DNA from: Siphonodentalium dalli
Lineage: Eukaryota > Mollusca > Scaphopoda > Gadilida > Siphonodentaliidae
Reading direction: 5' to 3'
Length of the DNA stretch: 64,000 nucleotides
NCBI GenBank assembly: GCA_032622095.1
Contig: CP136068.1
Span: 163,827,465-163,891,464, forward strand
In this document: positions 1 through 8,756 of the stretch, in pieces
How the letters are laid out: every line of letters starts with the position of its first letter
Numbering within the stretch: the stretch's first letter is position 1
Position numbers and translations under genes: made by a program
The notes under the pieces: model-generated
What the model was told of the DNA's origin: nothing
Databases searched by the model: none
The model's input: only the letters and a program-made list of their open reading frames with translations

Positions 1-437
1 CAATCAAGAATAAACTCACATCAGCGAATATTACCTCACAACATCTGAGAAATCGACTGTATGTGTTATCGTCACGTTAAAACCAGGACTCGATACAGGC
101 CGGTCTGCTAACTTCGTCCTTTATATAACGTTCGTGTACGCCCTTACACTTGTTGGGTTGCTAAGTTCAAATCGCTTTGAGAGATTGTTGCATAACTGAA
201 GAACCATTTTCACAACCCACTGACTTAAGTTGAACGGAAATAGCATACATATTTAAAGCAGACAATAGCCGATTTGATAATTGAAGCTGACACAGGGATT
301 ACCGGGTATATAGTAATCTGGTAATTTAACATGATGATATACGAAATTGGACCGTAAGCCAGCACCGTAATACAACAAGCGGGGGCAATATTTCGAACAC
401 GCACGGTTACAGAACTATACTGACGACTTTTTTGAAG
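1..437. other. No gene recognised, AT-rich flank
   Basis: This stretch is AT-rich and looks unique. A 103-codon open frame on the minus strand (225-536) has no recognisable domain, signal or composition and is probably chance. I see no tRNA, repeat or promoter here. Confidence 0.5.
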
Positions 438-578
438 TTCTTGATTAATAGTTATACCCAGTGTATGTATAAGTGGGTGTGCGAACAGGTAACACAAGGT
501 ATGTGGTAAACGAACGTCTACCACACTATATATCATGCCACCGAATCTCTTGATTAATAGTTATATCCAGTATATGTA
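438..578 (+). repeat. Short direct repeat pair, about 32 bp each
   Basis: The segments 438-470 and 547-578 are near-identical. Both carry CTTGATTAATAGTTATA followed by a CCAGTRTATGTA tail, and they are separated by about 76 bp of unrelated sequence. They may be target duplications or remnants of an old local duplication. No function can be assigned. Confidence 0.6.
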
Positions 579-711
579 AGTAACACTTTTTTGTATGTTC
601 TGACCCCTTCTGAAAGGGAACTTTATAACATTGAACAAACATGGCCGAGAAAATATCCCTTTGTCAAAATGTGTTCCTCAATAATCTAATTTTAAAGTAG
701 GTTTTAGTTTA

Positions 712-1190
712 AACATATGTGACCCGCCATATCCAATTCAGTCGTAAGTCGGGATTTTCAATGCATCTCTTATATATGCGAGTCGACCATAGGTCGCCTC
801 GCATAAATAAAGAGAATGCATTGGCCTTACAATTTTTTACATTTAAAAAAAAAAAATTTTGTATTCTTTAATAATTTTATAATTTCACCCATACAGAGCC
901 CCAGACAAACATGAGCAGACGACACTCTTCTATATGCTTCTATTATGGTGTGGGGCTCCCTGCAGGGTAATGGATGTTTTTTTATTTTATGTCCTAAAAA
1001 TTTTAAGAAACATTTATTTAAAAAAAATGAAAAAAAATTGTTTAGGCCAATGCATTCTCTTATATATGCGAGGCGACCTATGGTCGACTCGCATATATAA
1101 GAGAATGCATTGGCACAGGGTAAAAAAAATTCCCGACTTACGACTGGATTTGATATGACCGAATCGCCAAGGCGAATATATAGTTGTTGT
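712..1190. mobile_element. Foldback element with palindromic arms
   Basis: The left arm (about 720-850) is the reverse complement of the right arm (about 1020-1165). Matching landmarks are AGTCGTAAGTCGGGA (left) with its complement TCCCGACTTACGACT (right), and the GCATTGGCCT/AGGCCAATGC pair at the inner edges. Each arm also contains its own palindrome built on CTTATATATGCGAG, so the element is a large inverted repeat whose arms can themselves fold. The spacer (850-1020) holds A/T runs and a smaller pair GAGCCCCA/TGGGGCTC. There is no transposase frame, so this is presumably a non-autonomous foldback or MITE-like element. The outer limits are approximate. Confidence 0.7.
1046..1114. repeat. 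69-bp near-perfect palindrome
   Basis: The sequence from GCCAATGCATTC to GAATGCATTGGC is symmetric about position 1080, with a three-base centre and, in the part checked base by base, one mismatched pair (1073/1087). A related palindrome lies in the opposite orientation around position 790 (about 761-827). It is the core of the right arm of the foldback element and could extrude a hairpin or cruciform. Confidence 0.85.
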
Positions 1191-1214
1191 ATTTATAATG
1201 TGTGTATTCTTGGA

Positions 1215-1757
1215 GCGCACTGCCAAAAATATTTTCTCAATTCAGGAAAAAAAAAAATCTTGAAATGGAGATATTATCTTGGGGAGAATAGCTAGAAAAA
1301 TAAGAAAAACATATTTCTAGGTCAAGAAATGAAAGGGTGGAAAAATTTCTTGTCTGAGAAAATTTCTTTAAGAAAACACAGTAATCTTAGTAAGAAAATC
1401 CTAGTAAAAAAATCTTAGTATGGATTTTTTTTCTTAATGTAGGAAAGATTGTTTTTCTCACATAAGTTTATTTTTCTTTGAAATAAGATAAGTTTAAGAT
1501 ACTGCGATTATCTTGGGAGAATAGCTAGAAATTTAAGAAAGCTATACAATTAATCTAGAACAAGAAATTATATTTTCTATAGTTAGAAATATCGTCAAGA
1601 TATTTTTTCTTAAGTGATGCCAATTTTTTCTAGAATGAGATTTTCTCAAGCAGGAAAATAAATCTAAGTAAGGAAAACAAGTTTTCTTAACTAGGAATAT
1701 TTTCCCCAATTAGGAAAGATACATTAGAAAACAATTCTTAATTAAGAAAAACATTTA
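1215..1757. mobile_element. AAGAAA-rich dispersed element, copy A
   Basis: The element opens with GCACTGCCAAAAAT (1217-1230) and continues as about 530 bp dominated by AAGAAA, TTTCTT and TCTTGAAA words. It contains an internal duplication: TATCTTGGGGAGAATAGC near 1275 recurs, one G shorter, near 1509. The opening word reappears reverse-complemented at 14,071-14,084, at the edge of a second tract with the same vocabulary. The shared terminus suggests two copies of one dispersed repeat family rather than simple low complexity. No coding capacity is visible. The right-hand limit is approximate and no matching inverted terminus was found there. Confidence 0.5.
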
Positions 1758-1878
1758 ATTTTAAATTAATATATAATTTCAATTGTGTTTTAAAATATAC
1801 AATTGACATTTTATTCTGAATATAAAAACTTCTTTGTAAATATCATTGTTAAATGTATAATAGAGACAATAAGGGGGC

Positions 1879-2380
1879 TTAAAGGCACGGGAGGCCTTAG
1901 TTGTCGAAAATATTCATATTTGTTTCAATCACCGTAAACAGAAAAACATTAAAACGCATAGAGTTTTGTTCATATATACCATGACCATCGCGTAAACAGC
2001 ATGCTATCATAAAGACCTACTATATTTTACCTAAGTAGGAGCCTGATTGTGTTACAGAAGGCAGCACAGTGTTACTGGCTAATCACACACAAATCATATA
2101 AATGCTCTTTATTCGTTCCATATCAAAATTCAGCAACAATGAACGCTCTTTATGTTTACCATCATAATATAAACAAACACCAGGAAAGTACCTTTTTATC
2201 CTTTTGTTTACATAAGAATGGTCAAACATATGACAATAACATACTGTTTATGCGATATTCCTTATTTGTATACGGACAAAGTCTGTCTACATTTTAATAT
2301 TCTTTCTGTTTGTGGCGGTTTTTGACCGGTGGAAATATTTTCACAGCATACCCACCGCCAAGGCCTCCCGTACCTTTAAA
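1879..2380. mobile_element. TIR element, about 500 bp, non-autonomous
   Basis: The left end reads TTAAAGGCACGGGAGGCCTT (1879-1898). The right end (2359-2380) is its reverse complement with one difference, GTAC instead of GTGC. Weaker inverted similarity continues inward around AAAATATT. A TTAA tetranucleotide lies at both outer edges, which is compatible with a TTAA-targeting element such as the piggyBac type, though that assignment is inference. The interior is AT-rich. The open frame at 2049-2297 shows no recognisable domain. I interpret this as a MITE-like element. Confidence 0.65.
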
Positions 2381-2808
2381 CTTTAAATATACAATCAACA
2401 ATTTCTCGTTACAGTTATGGGTTTCTAAAATTGCAAGAGGCCAAACAAGATACTGTGTACATTCGCGAAATGAAACTATACAAAGTACCTGTATCTTGTT
2501 CTGCCTCTTAAAATTGTATAAACCTATATATGCAACAAAAAATATATTGATTGCTAATAATTACATCCCGACACATGATTTTCAATATATTTATAGAAAG
2601 AGTTACCTCAAATCTGTCGGTTGCTAAAAAAATATATAACAATTTCTGTTATTTGAGTATCCAGTTCAAACGATAGGAAAAAAAATCATCACACATGACA
2701 AAACAAGCACTGTATGTGCCTTAATAAACATCGTAACCCTGTATTTTTAAATGCACATATTCTAGGACGGGTGATGTGTAATAAACACAGAAAGACACTT
2801 GTATTAAT
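2381..2808. other. No gene recognised
   Basis: AT-rich sequence with no supported gene. The plus frame 2310-2627 crosses the end of the preceding TIR element and has no domain signature. I see no tandem repeat or hairpin here. Confidence 0.5.
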
Positions 2809-2913
2809 GGATTTGTTGATACGGCACTTGTGCCATTGAGGAAAGATAGAACTCTAGGGTGTGCTGTTCATTCCGTCATTGTGCGCTAGCACTCGTGTCA
2901 TATCAACAAACCC
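2809..2913. mobile_element. 105-bp hairpin element
   Basis: The left end is TGGATTTGTTGATACGGCAC and the right end is the imperfect reverse complement, reading TATCAACAAACCCA at 2900-2913. The arms are about 25 bp around a 55-bp loop. This is the size and form of a very small MITE or hairpin repeat. No coding content. Confidence 0.6.
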
Positions 2914-3046
2914 ATAAACAAAATTGTGTAATTCTGTGTATATACAGCATGGTTTCAATAGCTGTTTCATGAATCATGCAGATTGCAGGTTTACTGTTCA
3001 GGTACTAGCCCAAGTCTTTTCAGTATGCAACAGCTTGAGATATCGA

Positions 3047-3190
3047 ATACAGTAATGCCCCCAAGTATAATCGACTCCTTAAACACAGTAGAATTATGGG
3101 TAACTTTTAGTCGGAAATATGGCTTGTTGCCATTCATCGGAAAGCTCTCTGAGAGCTTTCTGATGAATGGCAAAAAGCCTCATTTTAACA
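3047..3190 (+). mobile_element. MITE-like family, copy 1 (3' truncated)
   Basis: The copy starts TACAGTAATGCCCCCAAGTA and is collinear with the complete copy at 3452-3639, sharing GAATTATGGGTAA, AGTCGGAAATATG and the hairpin CCATTCATCGGAAAGCTCTC (3130-3149) with its complement. The right terminal repeat has decayed beyond about 3180. The internal hairpin at 3122-3179 is intact. Two small open frames on either strand here are products of the palindrome. Confidence 0.75.
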
Positions 3191-3451
3191 GTGATGTTTA
3201 TCAGAATTGCTAGCATGCAATGCCATTCTTTCATATAAATTACTCACAAAATATCAAAAGACCAGATGTGAGTCTAATATAAATTTATCACCCCATTTTA
3301 TGCAGGGATACATAAAATAAACATAACATATGTTACTAGTATGCTTTAAAGTCAACATTGACAATTAAAGGTAAACAATCTCTCCATGGTCTCCATATCA
3401 TCAGATTCTAAGAACAACATTTCTTAATTACCATTTACCAAAACATAATGC

Positions 3452-3639
3452 TACAGTAATGGCCAAAGTAATCGACCACTTAACCACAGCTGAATTATGG
3501 GTAATTTTTCAGGATTTAGTCGGAAATATGACTTGTTGCCATTCATCGGAAAGCTCTCCCCAAGAGCTTTCCGATGAATGGCAACAAGCCATTTAATTCT
3601 GCTGTGGTTAAGTGGTCAATTACTTTGGGCATTACTGTA
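3452..3639 (+). mobile_element. MITE-like family, complete copy 2
   Basis: This is a 188-bp element with long terminal inverted repeats. The left end is TACAGTAATGGCCAAAGTA and the right end is the complement, CTTTGGGCATTACTGTA. The ends are followed inward by GACCACTTAACCACAGC and its complement. The centre is a strong hairpin around GGAAAGCTCTCCCC. The whole element is close to a single palindrome. The CAGTAATG terminus next to a TA dinucleotide resembles Tc1/mariner-derived MITEs, but that is inference from the end sequence only. No transposase is present. Confidence 0.85.
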
Positions 3640-5279
3640 ACTACTGTCAACTCTAGTGTAACATTTTCCAAAACGTGTTATAAATCAACATTTTGTTCAT
3701 CGCAACTTGGTATCAAGATTATGTCAATCGACTCATTGAATATTTGCTAGGCCGGGAAATATTCATGGTGGTGAAAAATAACAGATTTCAAAAAATTATA
3801 TTTTTTAACTCAGAACTTTAAAGGGTGTGTTCCTCAACTCGAATAAGTTATTTTTACCCCTGAAGCCAAAGAAATGGTAATTGAGGAGCGTGAACTCGGA
3901 TTATCTGTCTTTAAATGTACATGTATGGTACATGTCTAAGCCACATTAAGCTCCTTGTACATATTACTTGGTGATACAGCAGGTTGACAAAGATAAAGGA
4001 ACATCAGAATATTTTTATTCTGTGATGGATTTTAAGGCCTGTATGTGTGTACATGTACATGAATCTGATTATATTGACATGCTGCAATAATTTGTCACTT
4101 AAAGTGATGTGAAACACTCCAATAGGGTGATAAAATATAAATGGAGAATAATCTTGTTCAAAGTAGTACTTTTTACAAATATTATATCCAAATTAACAAC
4201 ACACACCATCATTCGTATACATAATTAAATGCAGTAACTATCAAAGGCGAACTCGTTTTCGTTATATTATCGCCGATAGATGCGCCCCGAATCGAGTAGT
4301 AAATATTCACAAATGAGCGTAGTTCAGACAATGTGTTCTATGGAGTGATACGGTTGATTTGCTTTCGATTTTCGGCTATGTTAGTAGAATGCTACCTTCT
4401 TCCTGCCTTGGTACTAACTGATCAGTTTCACGCACCAGAACAAGTGCATAATATATCTTTAAAAGTTCATATCCTTCAGACAAGCTCAGAAACAAGGCTT
4501 GAGACTGATCCATGGGTACTGTTGTGCTTTGTGTAGAGATATGAAACTGGTACAACTCCAAATTCTGGTCAATGTAGTATGAAGTACGGTATAACAAAGG
4601 TTATGCATACACTGGATGCCATAGTGCACATTTTCTGAGACTCATACAGGTACATACAGAAGCATACAGGTACATGTACATGTATGTTGTAGAATTGAAT
4701 TCACTAACTTCACTTGCCAAGATTTTCACCACTAAGTCTGATAAAATGTAGACGTCACTGATCGGTCTCCATCAAGGAAGGAATGGATGTGTCATTTTTG
4801 CCTTTGATGAAGACATTGGTCATCATTTGGTTATATATTAAAGCCTCCCCTTCGCTGCACACTGCACAGTACTGAATTCAGTGCATACCATTCATTGGTA
4901 TACATATGGTACATGTATATAGCCAGGACTGTCACAAAGCAACAACTCACATTATGTCATGCATGGACGAATACCGATAACATCTAGATTACATGTATCC
5001 GTTACATGTACACCGAATAACATTTGAAATCCTTCCTCATCCAGTCTTGGACAGAATTAATAATATTGGTATCAAGTGTAATCATTATCTGCAAGAAACA
5101 CTCAGGAAACATGATTCTATGATTGGTTATCAGATATCAGGCCTCGAATGAAATTTGTATGTCTCAATCCAATCAGGCAGCTCCTCCTGTCTGAAAAATA
5201 AGATTTGAATGCTTGTAATGACATCAGAAAAGCGGAATGACTAATCATGTACATATTATTAAGATGTACGGTCCAAATT
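3640..5279. other. No gene recognised, scattered TACATG motifs
   Basis: This is 1.6 kb without a supportable gene. Short open frames at 4333-4536 (plus) and 4376-4597 (minus) overlap each other and have no domain features. The region holds several copies of TACATGTACATGTA-type words (3915-3935, 4050-4061, 4671-4686), a motif I associate with mollusc intergenic DNA. I saw no tandem array or terminal repeats. Confidence 0.5.
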
Positions 5280-5287
5280 AATCACCC

Positions 5288-5300
5288 GGGGGGGGGGGGG
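5288..5300. repeat. G13 homopolymer
   Basis: A run of 13 G follows ATCACCC and precedes CAGTTATAAGAG. The flank resembles the edge of the G-tract TIR element near 10.4 kb (CTCTTATA), so this may be a solitary end of the same family. Confidence 0.7.
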
Positions 5301-5409
5301 CAGTTATAAGAGTATTGTTATCCATTCAAACGCTGCATGTTGGTCAGAATCAGCTACAAATACATATATTTACATACTAAGTGTTGTCATCACTAAATCC
5401 AGCATACTG

Positions 5410-5535
5410 ATTGGTCCGCGCCCACGTGGCTAGTTGCAGTTATTTCTCGGTGAATGCGCAACGGCTCATAACACCAAGCTCACAACACCATCCATACGTC
5501 ATTGGGTTTGGAAAGACGAACGCGTAATGTTTTGG
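5410..5535. promoter_or_regulatory. Possible promoter-like CpG-rich patch
   Basis: A locally GC- and CpG-rich segment stands out from its AT-rich surroundings. It contains two inverted CCAAT boxes (ATTGG at 5410 and 5501), a palindromic E-box CACGTG (5423-5428), a CRE-like TACGTCA (5495-5501) directly abutting the second ATTGG, and further CpGs at AACGCGTAA (5519-5527). This grouping is typical of TATA-less animal promoters, but no exon or gene is recognisable on either side within the window. It could equally be a chance cluster or part of an old repeat. Confidence 0.2.
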
Positions 5536-5722
5536 GCGCATTTGGACTCGCGCAGGATTGACTTAATACATCACCTGGTTGCAATATGAAGAGAAATTGT
5601 TCCTATTAACTTTTGCCAAGGGTGCTATTGGGTACTTTGGGCTGTTTTTGTCACGATACACTATTCAATTTAAATACATTTACAAAAGTGGCTTTTTCGC
5701 TAAATATATATAAATATAAGGA

Positions 5723-5862
5723 TTAACTGTCATGTAGACTATTTTTATGGAGATATAACCGTGAGGTAAGTGGTCATAACTTGTATGTAAAGGGTTTTAC
5801 ACAAGTTATGTCCACTTACCTCACGGTTACATCTCCATAAAAACAGTCCACATGACAGTTAA
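5723..5862. mobile_element. TTAA-bounded 140-bp hairpin MITE
   Basis: The sequence is a nearly perfect inverted repeat beginning TTAACTGTCATGT and ending ACATGACAGTTAA. Arm landmarks are TATGGAGAT/ATCTCCATA, ACCGTGAGGTAAGTGG and its complement, and CATAACTTGT/ACAAGTTATG. The loop is about 15 bp around 5792. TTAA is present at both ends. No coding capacity. It is almost certainly a foldback MITE and would form a stable hairpin if transcribed. Confidence 0.85.
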
Positions 5863-6123
5863 TACTTATGTACATGTACTAGTAGCATATACCGTTGTAA
5901 CAGGATACCTCCCCTTAAATATCTCCCCACTCACGATACCCACATGAATGACTAAAATAAAATTTCACTCATTTGATATGCTACTTGAACAAACAAAACT
6001 AAATAAAAAACAAACGTAAATCTCATAAAACATCTTTTTCGAGCCATTTCATGGTTAAACGATATCAAAACTTCAAAAGGGTGAATTTTCTTTTAGTCAT
6101 ATATTGGGGGAATGTCAGGGAAT

Positions 6124-6425
6124 TACAGTAATGCCCAAAGTAAGTGACCACTTAACCTCAGGATTGTGGGTAATTTTTCAGGATTTATTCAGAAATATGG
6201 CTTGTGTGGTCTCACACCAGAAACTTCTAACACAGCAGTACTAGAAGGTTACCGCTTCAACACTGCACAAAATCGGTTGATATTTATGTAAAATATACTA
6301 AGCAGACTAGGTGTTATGTATTGCTCCGCGTACCTATTTTTCCATGTACCTAAGAATAAGTCAAGCCCTGTTCCATGTGTGAGGTATGGCTACATGTATA
6401 CTCAAAGTAATTGGCCACCTCTTAA
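6124..6425 (+). mobile_element. MITE-like family, degenerate copy 3
   Basis: The left end TACAGTAATGCCCAAAGTA and the following GACCACTTAACC, GGGTAATTTTTCAGGATTTA and AATATGGCTTGT match the copies at 3047 and 3452. After about 6205 the similarity stops. A further piece, CTCAAAGTAATTGGCCACCT (6401-6420), resembles the left end again in direct orientation, so this locus looks rearranged or composite. The central hairpin seen in the other copies is missing. Confidence 0.6.
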
Positions 6426-6532
6426 TATAGTACCCCCCCCTCCCCCCGTTAATACTGCAGTATTAAAGATATAAAGCACAGTAACCTCCAACACCTCAGT
6501 ATGGTTACTAGTACAGTTTCAACGCTGCATAT
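6221..6532 (+). repeat. Diverged direct repeat pair, about 50 bp
   Basis: The segments 6221-6269 and 6480-6532 share a common plan: a CTAACA/CCAACA block, CAGTA, GGTTAC and TTTCAACGCTGCA (TTCAACACTGCA in the first). They flank a C-rich tract near 6430. They are probably remnants of a duplicated element. Weak evidence. Confidence 0.35.
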
Positions 6533-6538
6533 ACCGCA

Positions 6539-6642
6539 GTTACACCCCATATGCATGTTGTCATGTTACACCCTATATGCATGTTGTCATGTTACACCCC
6601 ATATGCATGTTGTCATGTTACACCCCATATGCATGTTGTCAT
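6539..6642 (+). repeat. Tandem repeat, 4 x 26 bp
   Basis: Four successive 26-bp units start at 6539, 6565, 6591 and 6617, each GTTACACCCCATATGCATG plus TTGTCAT. Unit 2 has CCCTA for CCCCA. A fragment of a fifth unit follows, starting GTTTCGCATG. Because 26 is not a multiple of three, the short open frames crossing it on both strands are shadows of the repeat. Confidence 0.95.
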
Positions 6643-7080
6643 GTTTCGCATGCATGAAAATAAAATGCAGTGTTTTTCCTCATATCTGTGGAACGGATGG
6701 CCTTCGTTACATGTACATGTATATAGTACTCCAAATATAGGACATGGGAACGCTGATAGAAAAATTGTATTGTATATACGGGGGGTTAAATGTAGCACAT
6801 AATGAACTTTGAAGTTGCCAACATTGTTTCGGCTGTCAATTTATAAACTCCACCCATCCATGTTGTCAGGCTGCATTGATTGGCATTACACAAACAAGCA
6901 TGAAAATATAATTTAGTGATTCATCTTATTCATGCATATATAAGTTCATTGAACAAGATCCATGTGGCTGTTTTAATTTTCAACTTTTGGTGTGATATTT
7001 GTTGGTGTATCATAACTGCATGGTGCTCCACAACAGTAATCGACTTGATACCGTGGTGGATATCATATACTGCGATCATT
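6643..7080. other. No gene recognised
   Basis: AT-rich sequence with one TACATGTACATGTA word (6708-6721). The open frames at 6916-7164 and 6930-7127 run into the poly-C/G element that follows and show no domain. No repeat structure seen. Confidence 0.5.
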
Positions 7081-7158
7081 ACCAGGTATCCCCCCCCCCC
7101 CCGCGGAAAAAAAACTGCGGGACACAACGTACCGGGGGTGGGGGGGGGGGGTACCTGG
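7081..7158. repeat. Poly-C/poly-G hairpin element
   Basis: CCAGGTATC leading into a C13 run (7090-7102) is mirrored by a G12 run (7140-7151) leading into GTACCTGG. Between them lies GCGGAAAAAAAACTGCGGG. The arms can pair to give a very GC-rich hairpin. Another G8 run lies at 7200-7207. The inner word GGAAAAAAACTGC also occurs in the element at 7.82 kb. Confidence 0.65.
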
Positions 7159-7210
7159 GCGTAAAAAATTTACACGTAAATTTTGTCCTTATTCATTTAG
7201 GGGGGGGTTG

Positions 7211-7815
7211 CATGTAAAAAAAATTCCAAATATGTATTTTCAGACTCACAACTTCAATTTTCTCTCATTTTATAGAATATGGATTAACCTTAATATCCAA
7301 ATCATATATACATGAGTAGTACAATCCACATAAAACAATTTTGGATAACCACTGTCTTGGTTTACATGTGATATTGACCCCATTAACCCTCTTAATAATG
7401 CCAACTATGTCAGTGTCTACCAGTCGATTGCAGAATTCTACCCTGCGATCGCTTATATGGCAAATTTTTACTGCAGAACTATCCCATGTATTAAACAATT
7501 TCTCCTCCAATGGTATCAGAAAACAGTTATATGCTGGTATCTCACTCATCTCATTTGCATCAGATTTTTCAAAGTCGAGGTAATGACTAGTTGTCATTTT
7601 TTAAAGTGCATACATAGCGTTGCGATCACCAATATACATGTTTGTACATGTCATGACATCACGAGGTACAAATTTGCGTTCTACTGGTAGACAATGACCA
7701 TTTTAGTCATAATAATCTAAACTAAGTTACCAAGCACCTTCTCGTGAATTGTATGCTCAGGTGTTTTTTTCGGTTTCCGGTCAACCGAGTTGTTGTCCGG
7801 CTGGGGTAGATTTGA
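7211..7815. other. No gene recognised
   Basis: Mixed-composition sequence. The minus open frame 7265-7597 (110 codons) and overlapping plus frames 7341-7583 and 7457-7690 exclude one another, and none shows a domain, signal peptide or codon pattern that I recognise. A small exon cannot be excluded but cannot be supported. Confidence 0.4.
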
Positions 7816-7819
7816 TATT

Positions 7820-7970
7820 TCTGGGGGGGGGGGGGGGGGGGCAAATGGTCAGTGGAAAAAAACTGCAGTTTTTGCTGTTTTGGGGGGGGGGGGGGGGTAC
7901 CCAAACCGAAGAAAACAGTTTTTTCCACCCTGTGTCTGCAGTTTTTTTCCGGCCCCCCTGCCCCCCCCCA
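7820..7970. repeat. G/C-tract foldback with repeated GGAAAAAAACTGC
   Basis: A G19 run (7823-7841) and a G16 run (7882-7897) are followed by C-rich runs (7953-7969), giving an inverted arrangement. The word TGGAAAAAAACTGCAG near 7853 is mirrored by CTGCAGTTTTTTTCC near 7936, and AAACAGTTTTTTCCACC near 7914 is another inverted relative. The element resembles two nested hairpins of the same family as 7081-7158. The G runs on the plus strand could also form G-quadruplexes. The proline- or glycine-rich open frames here come from the homopolymers. Confidence 0.6.
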
Positions 7971-8165
7971 TTTTTAAGGTCCATAATTTTGAGGATAGCG
8001 GTATATACATGTATTGGTGACAATGTACAAATATTCATCTGCATGGTAGCTATAGATATAAACTCACCACTGGTATTTTGGCGAACAGACTTCCAGTGAT
8101 ATTTCACCTGTCATTTGTTCATTGCCACGTGTCTAGCTAGACAGGACCGACGCTTAAGACTAATC

Positions 8166-8261
8166 ATGGGCGAAATCAATCTTCATATGTTGAAGATGAG
8201 AGGGCATGATGCCGCATCCACCATGGCTAATGAATCTGGTATTTCTGTAATTGAAGAAAAA
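8166..8261 (+). pseudogene. Possible hAT-type transposase fragment
   Basis: A 32-residue stretch in one frame includes RGHDAASTMANESGISV. It resembles, by eye, the conserved block of hAT-derived and zinc-finger MYM/DUF4371-like proteins, whose usual form is roughly RG-x-x-YDGAS-x-MA. The expected Q and Y before the aspartate are missing and the conserved G after it is A. The frame degenerates quickly into TACATG-motif translation. If real, it is a decayed exon remnant of a DNA transposon. The resemblance is from memory of the family pattern, not a search. Confidence 0.18.
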
Positions 8262-8407
8262 ATACATGTACATGTATGCTGCATATATATGTATGTGATA
8301 TGGATGCATGTATTTTCATAATTTGCAAACATATTCAAAAAACAAGTGTAAAGTTCATTCTTCCAACAATATTAGCATTTTCGGCGATTCAGATGTCAGA
8401 AGACCAT

Positions 8408-8707
8408 AATTCAATCGTAAGTGGAGGAATCGGGCCTGACAAAATCATGGATAGTTTGTTACGATGTCATCGCAGATGAGTATATTTAATATCGGTGGTT
8501 AACCACGTGATTAACTATCCTATGATATTTCCATTTACTTTGTACGATTTTTACGTACACGCAAATTTCACCAAGTGGAGGTAACCAAGGATACGTCACA
8601 ATTTTGCAATTCTGCATTGATATAACTCGTGATCATGTCGTGAGCATGCGCAGTCCAACTATCGGTTATTACCCAAGATGGGAATCTGTCCACTTACAAT
8701 TGAATCG
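8408..8707 (+). mobile_element. TIR element, copy 1 of a tandem pair
   Basis: The left end ATTCAATCGTAAGTGGA (8409-8425) is mirrored by TCCACTTACAATTGAATCG (8689-8707), giving terminal inverted repeats of about 17-19 bp on a 300-bp element. Internal landmarks are CATGGATAGTTTGTTACGAT, AACCAAGGATACGTCACAA and TGAGCATGCGCAGT, all found in the same order in the copy at 8757-9078. No coding potential. MITE-like. Confidence 0.7.
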
Positions 8708-8756
8708 TAGTCATATGAATCATGAATGTTCACTCAGTGAACGTACAGATGAAAGA

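Noticed and set aside
934-1295. Small open frames at 934-1158, 1014-1226 and 1110-1295
   Set aside because: They read across the palindromes of the foldback element. The shared peptide words on both strands come from its symmetry.
2983-3213. Paired open frames on both strands encoding a shared SESF-MNG-KP motif
   Set aside because: These are mirror translations of the hairpin in MITE copy 1.
6501-6802. Open frames with repeated MHVVMLHPICMLSC-type peptides
   Set aside because: They are translations of the 26-bp tandem repeat, which is not a multiple of three and therefore cycles through frames.
7722-8107. Proline-rich and glycine-rich open frames on both strands
   Set aside because: They are generated by the G and C homopolymer tracts.
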